A DNA stretch of 64,000 nt from Clostridiales bacterium (GTDB taxonomy: Bacteria > Bacillota > Clostridia > Clostridiales > Clostridiaceae). The notes beneath the pieces are model-generated. The model made no database searches. It worked only from the letters and a program-made list of their open reading frames with translations, and had not been told where the DNA came from. Below are positions 7,013 to 16,075 of the stretch, piece by piece. Every line of letters starts with the position of its first letter. Position 1 is the first letter of the stretch. A program made the translations under genes and the position numbers. The stretch spans positions 1 to 64,000 of the forward strand of contig JAAYPK010000008.1 in NCBI GenBank assembly GCA_012519845.1, given 5' to 3'.

Positions 7013-8197
7013 ATGAGACAAGTGTATATGGATTATTCAGCTACAACTTACGTAAAACCTGAAGTTTTAAAAGAAATGATGCCATATTTTACTGAAAAAT
7101 TTGGTAATCCATCTTCATTCTATAGTATTTCAAGAGAAACCAGCAAAGCAATAGATGAAGCAAGAATAAAAGTAGCTAAAGCATTAAATGCAGAACCTAG
7201 TGAAATTTATTTTACAGGAGGAGGTTCTGAAGCAGACAACTGGGCTATTAAAGGAATAGCATCTGCAAATAAGAACAAAGGAAATCATATTATTACAACC
7301 AAAATAGAGCATCATGCTATTTTACACACTTGTGAATATTTAGAGAAAAATGGTTTTGATGTAACATATTTAGATGTAAATGAAGAAGGATTTATTGATT
7401 TAGAAGAATTAAAAAATGCAATTACAGATAAAACTATATTAGTTTCAGTAATGTATGCAAATAATGAAATTGGAACTTTAGAACCTATAGAGGAGATTGG
7501 AAAGATCTGCAAAGAAAGAAAAGTTCTTTTCCATACAGATGCAGTTCAAGCAGTAGGTAATGTACCTATTGATGTAAAAGCTCAAAATATTGATTTATTA
7601 TCTCTTGCAGGTCACAAAATATATGGACCAAAAGGAATAGGTGTATTATATATAAGAAAAGGTGTTAAAATCCATAATTTAATTCACGGTGGAGGACAAG
7701 AGAGAGCTAGAAGAGCTGGAACAGAAAACATAGCAGGAATAGTAGGGCTTGGAAAGGCAATTGAGCTTGCAACAAATAACTTAGAAGAACATAGTAAAAA
7801 ACTTTCTACACTTCGCGATAAGTTAATTAAAGGACTATTAGAAGTACCATATACTAAACTTAATGGTCCAAAAGATGGAAATAAAAGACTGCCTGGAAAT
7901 GTTAATGTATGTTTTAAGTTTATTGAAGGTGAATCAATACTTTTATCCTTAGATTTTGAGGGGGTATGTGCATCAAGTGGAAGTGCATGTACATCAGGAT
8001 CTTTAGATCCATCTCATGTATTATTAGCAATAGGGCTTCCACATGAAATTGCTCATGGATCTCTAAGACTTTCATTAGGAGATAGTAATTCAGAGGAAGA
8101 TGTAGATTATGTACTTAAGGTTATACCACCAATAATAGAAAGATTAAGAAATATGTCACCATTATGGGAAGATTTTATTAAGAAGGGAGAAAAATAA
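7013..8197 (+). CDS. iscS: Cysteine desulfurase NifS/IscS
   Basis: A pyridoxal-phosphate enzyme that removes sulfur from L-cysteine and passes the persulfide to the IscU scaffold and to MnmA. The 394-residue length is normal. Visible motifs are the PLP-anchoring lysine in [11 protein letters not shown] (about K202), the cofactor-stacking histidine in TTKIEHHA and the active-site loop Cys in SSGSACTSG (about C326). ATG 7013 is preferred to GTG 7004 because GAGGTG at 7001-7006 would overlap the earlier start and gives 6-base spacing to ATG. The next gene starts after two bases. Confidence 0.95.
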   Translation: MRQVYMDYSATTYVKPEVLKEMMPYFTEKFGNPSSFYSISRETSKAIDEARIKVAKALNAEPSEIYFTGGGSEADNWAIKGIASANKNKGNHIITTKIEHHAILHTCEYLEKNGFDVTYLDVNEEGFIDLEELKNAITDKTILVSVMYANNEIGTLEPIEEIGKICKERKVLFHTDAVQAVGNVPIDVKAQNIDLLSLAGHKIYGPKGIGVLYIRKGVKIHNLIHGGGQERARRAGTENIAGIVGLGKAIELATNNLEEHSKKLSTLRDKLIKGLLEVPYTKLNGPKDGNKRLPGNVNVCFKFIEGESILLSLDFEGVCASSGSACTSGSLDPSHVLLAIGLPHEIAHGSLRLSLGDSNSEEDVDYVLKVIPPIIERLRNMSPLWEDFIKKGEK

Positions 8198-8199
8198 TT

Positions 8200-8634
8200 A
8201 TGATATATTCAGATAAAGTATACGATCATTTTAGAAATCCAAGAAATGTAGGTGAAATTGAAGATGCCAATGGAGTAGGAGAAGTTGGTAATGCAAAGTG
8301 TGGAGACATAATGAAAATATATCTAAAGGTTGAAGATAACATAATAAAGGATGTTAAGTTTAAAACTTTTGGATGTGGTTCAGCAATAGCATCATCTTCA
8401 ATGGCTACTGAATTAATAAAAGGACACACTCTTGAAGAAGCTTGGGAATTATCCAATAAGGCTGTTGCAGAAGCATTAGATGGACTTCCACCAGTTAAAA
8501 TGCATTGCTCAGTTCTTGCAGAGGAAGCAATTCACAAAGCAATTAATGATTATAGAGCAAGTCAAGGATTAGAAACATGGGATTTTGAAGAACATGGTGA
8601 TGATCTTCACGATGCAGTACATGGAGCAGAATAA
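8200..8634 (+). CDS. iscU: Fe-S cluster scaffold IscU/NifU
   Basis: This 144-residue scaffold assembles Fe-S clusters from sulfur supplied by the desulfurase encoded just upstream. All three ligand cysteines are present: C34 in NAKCGD (with the conserved Asp36), C59 in FGCGSAIASSS and C103 in MHCSVLAEEA. The C-terminus has a 20-residue extension rich in His, Asp and Glu, common in clostridial forms. There is a 2-base gap to iscS and a 3-base gap to mnmA, so all are one transcript. It has no fused NifU ferredoxin or Nfu domain. Confidence 0.95.
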   Translation: MIYSDKVYDHFRNPRNVGEIEDANGVGEVGNAKCGDIMKIYLKVEDNIIKDVKFKTFGCGSAIASSSMATELIKGHTLEEAWELSNKAVAEALDGLPPVKMHCSVLAEEAIHKAINDYRASQGLETWDFEEHGDDLHDAVHGAE

Positions 8635-8637
8635 AAA

Positions 8638-9714
8638 ATGAAAAAAAAAGTTGTAGTAGGTATGAGCGGCGGAGTGGATAGCTCCGTTGCTGCTTATCTT
8701 TTAAAAAAACAAGGATATGAAGTAATAGGAATTACTATGAGAATGGCACCAAACGATCCTGATGTTATAGAAAATGAAGGCGGATGTTGCGGGCTTTCTG
8801 CTGTAGAGGATGCTAGAAGGGTATGTGATAAATTAGAAATACCTTTTTATGTATTGAACTTTAAAAATATATTTAAAGAAAAGGTTATTGATAAATTTAT
8901 TAATGAATATATGGAAGGAAGAACTCCTAACCCTTGTATAGAATGCAATAAATATTTAAAGTTTGATGCTTTATTACAAAAAGCTAGAGGAATAGGCGCA
9001 GATTTTGTTGCCACTGGACATTATGCCAGAATTGAAAAAAGAGATGGAAGATGGGTATTAATTAACTCTGAGGACAATAGAAAAGATCAGACATATGCAT
9101 TGTATAATTTAACTCAAGATCAATTAGCACATACACTTATGCCATGTGGAGCCTATACAAAAGATAAAATAAGAGAAATTGCAAAAGAGATTGGCTTAGC
9201 TGTTCATAATAAAAAGGATAGTGAAGAAATCTGTTTTGTTCCTGATAATAATCACGGTGGATTTATAAAGAAGCAAGTACCTGGTAAGATTAAAGAAGGT
9301 AATTTTGTTAACAAAGATGGAAAGGTGTTAGGAAAACATAAGGGTATAGTTTATTATACAATTGGTCAAAGAAAAGGCCTTGGTTTAGCCTTAGGTAGAC
9401 CAGTATTCGTTACTGATATTATTCCAAGCAAAAATCAAGTTGTTATTGGCTCAGAAGAGGAAATATTTAAAACAGATTTAATTGCTAAGGATGTAAATCT
9501 AATTTCAATTGAAAAATTAGATTCTGAATTAAAAGTTAAAGCTAAGGTAAGATATTCAGCAAAGCCTAGTAATGCAACTATATATCCATTAGAAAATGGT
9601 AAAATTAAAGTATCTTTTGATGAAAAACAAAGAGCTATTACTTTAGGGCAATCAGTTGTTTTTTACCAAGATAACTTGGTAGTTGGTGGTGGAGTAATAG
9701 ATAAAATATTATAA
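8638..9714 (+). CDS. mnmA: tRNA-specific 2-thiouridylase MnmA
   Basis: MnmA thiolates U34 of Lys, Glu and Gln tRNAs using ATP and desulfurase-derived persulfide. The 358 residues contain the PP-loop GMSGGVDSS (8-16), the catalytic Cys103 in CNKYLKF, the partner Cys199 in SEEICFVP, and the C-terminal barrel segments (TIGQRKGLG). Placement directly after iscS and iscU suggests direct sulfur supply, as in B. subtilis, where yrvO (the desulfurase) and trmU are adjacent. The start ATG 8638 lies 3 bases after iscU; a ribosome site is provided by GGAGCAG within the end of iscU. Confidence 0.96.
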   Translation: MKKKVVVGMSGGVDSSVAAYLLKKQGYEVIGITMRMAPNDPDVIENEGGCCGLSAVEDARRVCDKLEIPFYVLNFKNIFKEKVIDKFINEYMEGRTPNPCIECNKYLKFDALLQKARGIGADFVATGHYARIEKRDGRWVLINSEDNRKDQTYALYNLTQDQLAHTLMPCGAYTKDKIREIAKEIGLAVHNKKDSEEICFVPDNNHGGFIKKQVPGKIKEGNFVNKDGKVLGKHKGIVYYTIGQRKGLGLALGRPVFVTDIIPSKNQVVIGSEEEIFKTDLIAKDVNLISIEKLDSELKVKAKVRYSAKPSNATIYPLENGKIKVSFDEKQRAITLGQSVVFYQDNLVVGGGVIDKIL

Positions 9715-9739
9715 AAAGTCGCTTAGGCGGCTTTTTTTT
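9715..9739 (+). terminator. Rho-independent terminator of the isc-mnmA operon
   Basis: The stem AAAGTCGC at 9715-9722 pairs with GCGGCTTT at 9727-9734 (one G-U), with loop TTAG and a run of eight T. It starts immediately after the mnmA stop codon. Confidence 0.88.
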
Positions 9740-9876
9740 AGTATAGATAATTTTAATTTATGTATCTACAAAATATAATTGGGCATAATAACAATTAGCT
9801 TTATAAGTTTGTATGTGAGAATAATAATATATGAAATATATCCTAGAATTAAATAATAATCAGCTGGAGGAATATT

Positions 9877-10368
9877 TTGTTAAGAAGTAAAGAGTGTTAT
9901 TTGCGTAACATCTATAATGAAAGAGGCAAAAAAATTGGAGTAATAAAAGATATTTTCATAGATTTTAACAATAAGAAAGTTATTGGATTTAAAGTATCAA
10001 GTTTTTCTCCTTTTAGGAAAAATGACTTTTTAGATATTGAGGATATAATTCAATTTAAAAAAAAGATTATAGTAAAAGAGTTAAAATCAGGAGAGTATCT
10101 AAAATTTTCTGATATAAAAGATATGGAGGTGATTGATAATAAAGGAATAATAAGAGGAGATATTGAAGATATAATTTTTGAGGAAGAGAGTTATTGCATA
10201 AAAGGTCTTATAATAAGTCCTGGGATAATAGAGAAAATAATAAAAGGAAAAGAAATAATATTAATGAGTCATACAGTTTTAGAGGAAGGTAATGTGGTGT
10301 ATTATGGAGATGAAACTATTATCTTCAAAAATATTCCACGTAAAGTGAAAAATAATGAGTTCCAATAA
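9877..10368 (+). CDS. PRC-barrel domain protein (YrrD-like)
   Basis: A 163-residue protein built of two PRC-barrel repeats, about residues 3-75 (ERGKKIGVIKDIFIDFNNKK) and 80-155 (DNKGIIRGDIEDIIF). PRC-barrels are small beta domains used for RNA or protein contacts. The B. subtilis counterpart yrrD lies in the same neighbourhood, before the yrrI permease and alaS, and its function is not settled. TTG 9877 is supported by CTGGAGGAAT. The gene overlaps the following permease gene by 14 bp, so the two are probably translated together. Confidence 0.82.
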   Translation: MLRSKECYLRNIYNERGKKIGVIKDIFIDFNNKKVIGFKVSSFSPFRKNDFLDIEDIIQFKKKIIVKELKSGEYLKFSDIKDMEVIDNKGIIRGDIEDIIFEEESYCIKGLIISPGIIEKIIKGKEIILMSHTVLEEGNVVYYGDETIIFKNIPRKVKNNEFQ

Positions 10369-11386
10369 AATAAACAAAATTACAAAATTAAAAATAGGAA
10401 TATATATTTTAATTTTATTAGTTTTAGTAAGTTACTTTTATTTCGGAATTACAAGAGGAATTATAAACATAATTATCTTTTCAGTAATTATTGCTTGGAT
10501 ATTAGACCCATTAAAAAACAGAATAGCCCAAATTAAGATATTGAATGAAAAAAAAGCATCATTAATTATTATTTTATTTTTAGTGGCATTTGCTATAGCA
10601 ATATTTATTTTAATTATACCATCTCTATATAGGGAAATTGATAGTATTACAGAAGTGGTTGAAAAAATATATAGTTATGTAGATATGTTTGAAAATAATA
10701 GTAAGGTGAAAAATAATGATGTACTTCAGTATTTCTATGAGCTATTTAAAATTAAATCTTCAGAGGTAGTAGAATCTTTATCTAAAAAAGTTGTGGATAA
10801 TATATTATCTTTTAGTGAAAATATAATGTCTTTAGCAGTTATACCTGTAGTAACATATTATTTTTTAAGTGAAAAGAAATATATTTATAATAAAATATAT
10901 AAATTAATACCTCTAAATAAAAGAAAAGTTGTTAAGAAAATAATTAAGGATAGTAATGAACTGCTTTTAAGATATATAAATGGACAATTATATTTATCAA
11001 TATTAATAAGTTTATTAACACTTATAATATTATTAATTTTTAAGGTAAAGTTTCCTTTATGGCTATCATTAATGAATGGAATTTTCAATATAATACCTTA
11101 TTTTGGACCTATATTAGGTGGAGTGCCTATTATTATTGTAGCTTTATTAGATTCCAGCAGTAAAGGTATTTGGGTGGCAATAAGTATTATAATAATACAA
11201 CAAATTGAAGGAAATATATTAGCTCCTAGAATAACAGGAGATTCTATTAATATGCATCCATTAATAATTATTATATTATTAATATTAGGTGAGGAAATAG
11301 CAGGGTTTTTAGGAATGTTATTTGTTGTTCCAATTGCAGTAATAATTAAGGTCATATATGAAGATATAAATTATTATTTATTTTAA
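10355..11386 (+). CDS. AI-2E-family (PerM-type) membrane transporter
   Basis: A 343-residue integral membrane protein with seven to eight segments: paired helices in the first 80 residues, an extracellular-type loop around 95-140, then a C-terminal bundle containing NGIFNIIPYFGPILGGVP (about 236-253), the family's hallmark. Members have been linked to autoinducer export or Na+/H+ antiport, so the substrate is uncertain. It corresponds by position to B. subtilis yrrI upstream of alaS. It overlaps the PRC-barrel gene by 14 bp. A new promoter and T-box follow it, so alaS is separately transcribed. Confidence 0.88.
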   Translation: MSSNKINKITKLKIGIYILILLVLVSYFYFGITRGIINIIIFSVIIAWILDPLKNRIAQIKILNEKKASLIIILFLVAFAIAIFILIIPSLYREIDSITEVVEKIYSYVDMFENNSKVKNNDVLQYFYELFKIKSSEVVESLSKKVVDNILSFSENIMSLAVIPVVTYYFLSEKKYIYNKIYKLIPLNKRKVVKKIIKDSNELLLRYINGQLYLSILISLLTLIILLIFKVKFPLWLSLMNGIFNIIPYFGPILGGVPIIIVALLDSSSKGIWVAISIIIIQQIEGNILAPRITGDSINMHPLIIIILLILGEEIAGFLGMLFVVPIAVIIKVIYEDINYYLF

Positions 11387-11418
11387 CCTTACTATATTAA
11401 ATTGCAACCATAAACATA

Positions 11419-11447
11419 TTGACATAATAAATAACATAAAATATAAT
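11419..11447 (+). promoter_or_regulatory. Sigma-A promoter of the alaS T-box transcript
   Basis: TTGACA at 11419-11424 and TATAAT at 11442-11447 are both perfect consensus with a 17-bp spacer. The predicted start at about 11454 precedes the T-box leader. Confidence 0.85.
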
Positions 11448-11454
11448 TTTATAA

Positions 11455-11660
11455 GATAAGTAAATAATTGCGATGATAAGGATGAGTAAATTTAAAAGAT
11501 TATTCAGAGAGGAAGTGTATGGTGCAAACTTCTTAATTTATAAATTGAAGCTACCTTTGAGCATATATTAATCTAAGAGATGCATTAAGCATAATTAGGG
11601 TGGTACCGCGGAAGTTTTGCTTTCGTCCCTTGTTTGGGATGAGAGCTTTTTATTTTATAA
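11455..11660 (+). promoter_or_regulatory. T-box riboswitch, alanine type
   Basis: This leader senses uncharged tRNA-Ala and controls alaS by transcription antitermination. The highly conserved T-box AGGGTGGTACCGCGG is at 11597-11611. Stem I spans roughly 11480-11565, with a GA-rich AGAGAGGAAG side and a specifier region in which GCT (11550-11552, an Ala codon) lies in GAAGCTACC. The terminator stem pairs GCTTTCGTCCC (11619-11629) with GGGATGAGAGC (11636-11646), followed by a T-rich run. The transcript start is inferred from the promoter at 11419. Confidence 0.93.
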
Positions 11661-11720
11661 AAATTTATATTTCACAAAAATATAAAACTAGAAAGATATA
11701 ACTAAATTGGAGGAAAAAAC

Positions 11721-14366
11721 ATGAAAAAATATGGTACAAATGAATTAAGGAGAATGTATTTAGATTTTTTTGAGAAGAAAGATCATTTAGTAATGAAAAG
11801 TTTTTCTTTAGTTCCTAAGAATGATAATAGTTTATTATTAATAAATGCAGGTATGGCACCATTAAAGCCATATTTTACAGGGGTTCAAAAACCACCAAAA
11901 AATAGAATAACAACTTGTCAGAAGTGTATAAGAACTGGTGATATCGAAAATGTTGGAAAAACATCAAGACATGGAACATTTTTTGAAATGCTTGGGAACT
12001 TTTCTTTTGGAGATTATTTTAAAAAGGAAGTTATTCCATGGGCTTGGGAATTTATAACAAAGGATCTTGAAATTCCAAAAGATAAACTTTATGTAACTAT
12101 ATATTTAGATGATGATGAAGCATTCGAAATATGGAAAAATAACACAGATATAGACACTGATAGAATATTTCGTTTAGGTAAAGAAGATAATTTTTGGGAG
12201 CATGGAGCAGGACCTTGTGGACCATGTACAGAAATTCATTATGATAGAGGAGAAGGATTGCCACAAATAAAAACTGCTGAAGAATTTGTTAAGGCAGGGG
12301 ATGAAGATAGAGTAATTGAATTCTGGAATTTAGTTTTCACTCAATTTGATGGAGATGGAAATGGAAATTATGAAAAACTTGCTAAGACAAATATTGATAC
12401 AGGAATGGGATTAGAAAGAATTGCAACTATAATGCAAGGTGTTGAAAATATTTTTGAAATAGATACAGTAAAAAACATATTAGCAAAAGTAACAGAATTA
12501 TCAGGTGCTGAATATGGAAAAGATCATAATAAAGATATTTCATTAAGAATCATTACTGACCATGTTAAAAGTGTTACTATGATGCTTGCAGATGGGATTT
12601 CACCAAGTAATGAAGGAAGAGGATATGTTTTAAGAAGACTTTTAAGAAGAGCTGCTAGACATGGAAGAGTTCTAGGAATCAAAGGAGTATTTCTTGGAAA
12701 AGTAGTAGATTCTGTTGTTGATAATTATGGAGAAGCGTATCCAGAAATAGTTGAAAAACAAGAATACATTAAAAAAATGATAACTTTAGAAGAAGAAAGC
12801 TTTAATAAAACTATTGATGCAGGTATTAACATATTAATGGATTACGTTAATGAAATAAAAGAAGATAAAAAAGATATTTTGCCTGGGGAATATGCATTTA
12901 AATTATACGATACTTATGGTTTCCCATATGAATTAACTGAAGAAATTTGTGAAGAAAAGGGTATAAAAATAGAAAAATCAGGATTTGATAAAATGATGGA
13001 GGAACAAAGAACAAGAGCAAGAAGTTCAAGAGAAGTAACTTCATATATGGGAAGTGAGGAAGTTCCTATAAATAAAATAGATGCCAAAATAGAAACTCTT
13101 TTTGATGGGTATAGTAATTTATCTGAAATGTCTGAAATTGTGATTATAGCAGATGATGAAAAATTCAGAGATGAATTAGTTAAGGGAGAAAAGGGATATA
13201 TTGTAACCAATAAAACTCCATTTTATGCTGAAATGGGTGGTCAAGTTGGGGATACTGGAATTATTTCTGGAGATGGCTTTAAAGTTGAAGTATATAATAC
13301 AAAGAAAAATGTAGGTGGTAAAACCATTCATTATGTTTCAGTAGTTGAAGGAAAAGTTAAAAAAGGTGATAAAGCTAAATTAGAAGTTAATGAAATAAGA
13401 AGAAAAGCTATTGCAAAAAATCATACAGCTACTCATATGTTACAAGGAGCATTACAAGAAATTGTTGGTGAACATACACATCAAGCAGGTTCTTATGTAG
13501 ATGCTGATAGATTAAGATTCGACTTTAATCATTTCCAAAGTTTAACTAAGGAAGAAATTGAAAAAATCGAGGCTTTAGTAAATGAGAAAATAATGGAAGT
13601 AGACAATGTGACAACTGATTTGATGACTTTAGAAGAAGCTAAAAACTCAGGTGCAATGGCACTTTTTGATGACAAATATGGAGATAAAGTAAGAGTGGTT
13701 TCTGTTGGTGATTTTTCAAAGGAATTATGTGGTGGAACTCATGTAAGAAATTCTGGAGAAATAGGTTTATTTAAAATAGTTTCTGAATCAGGAGTAGCTT
13801 CTGGAGTGAGAAGAATTGAGGCTATAACAGGGTTTAATGCTATTAAGTATGTAGAAGATAAAGAAAAAATACTTAAGGATGCTTGCAATTCATTAAAATG
13901 TAATGAAAAAGAAATCATCAATAAAATTACATTAATAGGAAATGAATTAAAAGAAAAAGAAAAAGAAATCACAGAGTTAAAAAGTAAACTTACAAGTGGT
14001 GCTGAAGAGGATATATTAAATTCCTCTAAGGAAATAGACGGTATTAAAGTTATTTCATATGTTTTAGAAAGTGTAGATGGTAATGCGTTAAGAGATTTAT
14101 GTGATAAAGTTAGAGATAAGATGCAAAGTGGAGTTGTAGTATTAATAAGTAATAATGATGGAAAAGTTAATATTGTTGCTATGGCAACAAAAGACACCAT
14201 TGAAAAAGGTATCCATTGTGGTAGAATTATTAAAGAAGTTGCAACAATACTTGGAGGCGGCGGAGGCGGCCGTCCTGACATGGCTCAAGCAGGCGGGAAA
14301 AAACCTGAATTTGTTAATGATGCAAGGGAAAAAGTATATGAAATCGTTAAAAATTTAGTAAAATAG
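11721..14366 (+). CDS. alaS: Alanyl-tRNA synthetase
   Basis: This 881-residue, normal-length enzyme charges tRNA-Ala. Domain order: class II catalytic core (about 1-240), tRNA-recognition helices (240-455), editing domain with zinc ligands in HTATH (H568 and H572) and CGGTH (C670 and H674), and the C-Ala DHHA1 domain with [16 protein letters not shown] near 845-860. The start is ATG 11721 behind TTGGAGGAAAAA. It is regulated by the upstream T-box. In B. subtilis and other Firmicutes it is followed by the ireB (yrzL) and ruvX (yrrK) homologues, as here. There is no clear terminator in the 130 bases before ireB. Confidence 0.97.
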   Translation: MKKYGTNELRRMYLDFFEKKDHLVMKSFSLVPKNDNSLLLINAGMAPLKPYFTGVQKPPKNRITTCQKCIRTGDIENVGKTSRHGTFFEMLGNFSFGDYFKKEVIPWAWEFITKDLEIPKDKLYVTIYLDDDEAFEIWKNNTDIDTDRIFRLGKEDNFWEHGAGPCGPCTEIHYDRGEGLPQIKTAEEFVKAGDEDRVIEFWNLVFTQFDGDGNGNYEKLAKTNIDTGMGLERIATIMQGVENIFEIDTVKNILAKVTELSGAEYGKDHNKDISLRIITDHVKSVTMMLADGISPSNEGRGYVLRRLLRRAARHGRVLGIKGVFLGKVVDSVVDNYGEAYPEIVEKQEYIKKMITLEEESFNKTIDAGINILMDYVNEIKEDKKDILPGEYAFKLYDTYGFPYELTEEICEEKGIKIEKSGFDKMMEEQRTRARSSREVTSYMGSEEVPINKIDAKIETLFDGYSNLSEMSEIVIIADDEKFRDELVKGEKGYIVTNKTPFYAEMGGQVGDTGIISGDGFKVEVYNTKKNVGGKTIHYVSVVEGKVKKGDKAKLEVNEIRRKAIAKNHTATHMLQGALQEIVGEHTHQAGSYVDADRLRFDFNHFQSLTKEEIEKIEALVNEKIMEVDNVTTDLMTLEEAKNSGAMALFDDKYGDKVRVVSVGDFSKELCGGTHVRNSGEIGLFKIVSESGVASGVRRIEAITGFNAIKYVEDKEKILKDACNSLKCNEKEIINKITLIGNELKEKEKEITELKSKLTSGAEEDILNSSKEIDGIKVISYVLESVDGNALRDLCDKVRDKMQSGVVVLISNNDGKVNIVAMATKDTIEKGIHCGRIIKEVATILGGGGGGRPDMAQAGGKKPEFVNDAREKVYEIVKNLVK

Positions 14367-14462
14367 TATACTTTTTTATTAATTTACGATATAATAATAC
14401 TGTATAAATGAAACGTATATGGTAAAAATAAAGGTGATGTTTACATTCCTTTCAGATTAAGT

Positions 14463-14496
14463 AAGGGGGTGAAGCTGCAAGTGAAGCAGCATATTT
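14463..14496 (+). promoter_or_regulatory. Ribosome site of ireB with intervening hairpin
   Basis: The purine-rich site AAGGGGGTG (14463-14471) ends 25 bases before ATG 14497, too far for normal initiation. Between them GCTGC (14474-14478) can pair with GCAGC (14486-14490), which would bring the site to about 8 unpaired bases from ATG. In-frame TGA codons upstream exclude an earlier start. A 12-codon frame reading GTG AAG CTG also starts at 14469 and ends at 14504, overlapping the ireB start. Confidence 0.5.
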
Positions 14497-14754
14497 ATGA
14501 GTAACAATATTGAAGAAACAATGGAATTTGATGTTTTAAAGAATAGAGAAGCATTAACAAAAGCAATATTAAGTGAAGTATATGATTCTTTAAAGAAGAA
14601 GGGATACAATCCAATTAATCAACTTGTAGGCTATTTAATATCAGGAGACCCTACTTACATTACTAACTACAACGGAGCTAGAGCTTTAGTAAGAAAACTT
14701 GAAAGAGACGAAATTCTTGAAGAAGTAATTAAATCTTATTTAGAGGTAGAGTAA
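14497..14754 (+). CDS. ireB: IreB-family regulatory phosphoprotein (UPF0297)
   Basis: The small 85-residue helical protein matches the IreB/YrzL family (NREALTKAILSEVYDSLKKK, then NPINQLVGYLISGDPTYITN). In Enterococcus, IreB is phosphorylated on N-terminal threonines by the PASTA kinase IreK and negatively affects cephalosporin resistance. Here Thr8 is the only threonine in the first 20 residues and is the candidate site. A PASTA kinase (prkC) and its phosphatase are at 58-61 kb in the same window. The gene lies in the conserved alaS-ireB-ruvX order. The ribosome site is unusual, as described in the entry for 14463. Confidence 0.93.
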   Translation: MSNNIEETMEFDVLKNREALTKAILSEVYDSLKKKGYNPINQLVGYLISGDPTYITNYNGARALVRKLERDEILEEVIKSYLEVE

Positions 14755-14780
14755 AGGGTGCCCGTTATGCGGGCACCTTT
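14753..14780 (+). terminator. Probable terminator after ireB
   Basis: AAAGGGTGCCCG (14753-14764) pairs with CGGGCACCTTT (14770-14780), with one bulged G and a TTATG loop. The stem is GC-rich for this genome but only TTT follows, so termination may be partial and ruvX may still be co-transcribed. Confidence 0.6.
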
Positions 14781-14806
14781 AATATATTATACAGTCAGGT
14801 GAATAA

Positions 14807-15226
14807 ATGCGTATATTAGGTTTAGACTTAGGTCAAAGAACAATAGGAGTCGCTATATCTGATCCATTAGGATATACAGCTCAAGGTATTACTACAATTA
14901 GAAGAAAAAATAAGAACAATGATATAATAGAATTAAAAAAAATTTGTGATGAATATAAAGTAACCAAAATAATTATTGGGCTTCCAAAGAATATGGATAA
15001 TTCTATAGGCTTTGCAGGAGAGAAAATATTAGAATTTTCTGAGATAATAAAAAATGAATTACAAATTGAAATTGAAATGTGGGATGAAAGACTAACAACT
15101 GTTGCAGCACATAGAGCAATGTTAGAAGCGGATTTATCAAGAGCAAAAAGAAAAAAAATAGTAGATAAAATAGCTGCAACATATATATTACAGGGATATT
15201 TAGATAGACTTTCAAACATTAAATAA
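14807..15226 (+). CDS. ruvX: RuvX/YqgF-family nuclease
   Basis: A 139-residue RNase H-fold protein: [15 protein letters not shown] (about 4-18) carries the first catalytic Asp, [11 protein letters not shown] marks the second strand region, and WDERLTT and [13 protein letters not shown] mark the C-terminal acidic residues. Members are called putative Holliday-junction resolvases and also act in 16S rRNA 5'-end processing in E. coli (YqgF). Position after ireB is conserved (B. subtilis yrrK). The start ATG 14807 follows a weak CAGGTG site. Confidence 0.92.
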   Translation: MRILGLDLGQRTIGVAISDPLGYTAQGITTIRRKNKNNDIIELKKICDEYKVTKIIIGLPKNMDNSIGFAGEKILEFSEIIKNELQIEIEMWDERLTTVAAHRAMLEADLSRAKRKKIVDKIAATYILQGYLDRLSNIK

Positions 15227-15253
15227 ATACATAAAATATAAAGGAGAATAATA

Positions 15254-15520
15254 TTGAAGGATATAGAATTTATTTACTTATTAAATGAAGAAGGAAAAGA
15301 AGAAAAAATGAAGGTAATTACCTTCTTTAAAATTGAAGATTTAAATCAAGAGTATTTAGTAGTTACTCCAGCAGATTTAGATGTAGATGAAGCATATGTA
15401 TTAAAATATGTAGTTGATGAAGATGGAAATGAAACATATCTTACTATTGAAGATGAAAAAGAGTTTGAAATAGTTTCAGAAACATATGAACTATTAATGA
15501 ATGAATACTCAGAAGAATAA
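15254..15520 (+). CDS. DUF1292-family protein (YrzB-like)
   Basis: A very acidic 88-residue protein starting at TTG 15254 behind AAGGAGAAT. The pattern of short beta strands, with VITFFKIEDLNQEYLVVTP near 21-39 and a second EDGNETYLTIEDEKEFEIV half, fits DUF1292. Such proteins follow ruvX in many Firmicutes (B. subtilis yrzB), and no biochemical role is established. It lies 27 bases after ruvX and about 30 before the Fur-type gene. Confidence 0.85.
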   Translation: MKDIEFIYLLNEEGKEEKMKVITFFKIEDLNQEYLVVTPADLDVDEAYVLKYVVDEDGNETYLTIEDEKEFEIVSETYELLMNEYSEE

Positions 15521-15550
15521 AGAATATTATTAACATAGGTGGGTGATACT

Positions 15551-16012
15551 ATGAGTAAGAATGCAAGTATTGATTATAATGTTTTAAAAGAACAATTAAA
15601 AACAAAAGGATATAAACTGACTCCTCAAAGAAGAGCAATTGTTGATACAATTGTGAAATGTGAAGGTAGACATTTAACTGCAGAAGAAATTTATGATGAA
15701 GTTAAGCAAAATTGTCCTGAAATAGGGTTAGCAACAGTATATAGAACAATTTTACTACTAGAACAAATAGGTGTTGTAAGTAGATTGCATTTAAATGATG
15801 GGTGCAGTAGATATGAATTAATACACAGTGATGAAGCCCATAGACATCATCATCTTATTTGTAATATTTGTAATAAAGTGATTGAAGTAGAAGATGATTT
15901 ATTAGAAGAATTAGAAGGTGAAATACAACAAAAGTATGAATTTGAAATAACTGATCATTCATTAAAATTCTATGGATATTGCAAAGAGTGTAGAAAAAAA
16001 TTAGATGAATAA
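15551..16012 (+). CDS. Fur-family metalloregulator
   Basis: A 153-residue regulator with an N-terminal winged helix (LTPQRRAIVDTIVKCEGRHL, then GLATVYRTILLLEQIGVV) and a C-terminal dimerisation and metal domain with HRHHHLICNICNKV and the second zinc pair CKEC. It represses metal-uptake or peroxide-stress genes. Fur, Zur and PerR cannot be told apart with certainty, though the HHH motif and position are typical of clostridial Fur-like proteins in this locus. ATG 15551 fits GGTGGGTG spacing better than GTG 15539, which overlaps the ribosome site. Confidence 0.92.
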   Translation: MSKNASIDYNVLKEQLKTKGYKLTPQRRAIVDTIVKCEGRHLTAEEIYDEVKQNCPEIGLATVYRTILLLEQIGVVSRLHLNDGCSRYELIHSDEAHRHHHLICNICNKVIEVEDDLLEELEGEIQQKYEFEITDHSLKFYGYCKECRKKLDE

Positions 16013-16075
16013 AAGGTATTATCAAAATATGATGATAATCTTTGTTTATATAGAATTTTAAGAGGAGGGAATAAG

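Noticed and set aside
13739-14281. 180-codon open frame on the minus strand inside alaS
   Set aside because: It is the complement of a highly conserved synthetase region, is low-complexity Ser/Leu/Ile-rich, and no ribosome site was found for it.
14155-14358. 67-codon + strand frame overlapping the end of alaS
   Set aside because: It lies wholly inside the C-terminal domain of alaS in another frame and has no ribosome site.
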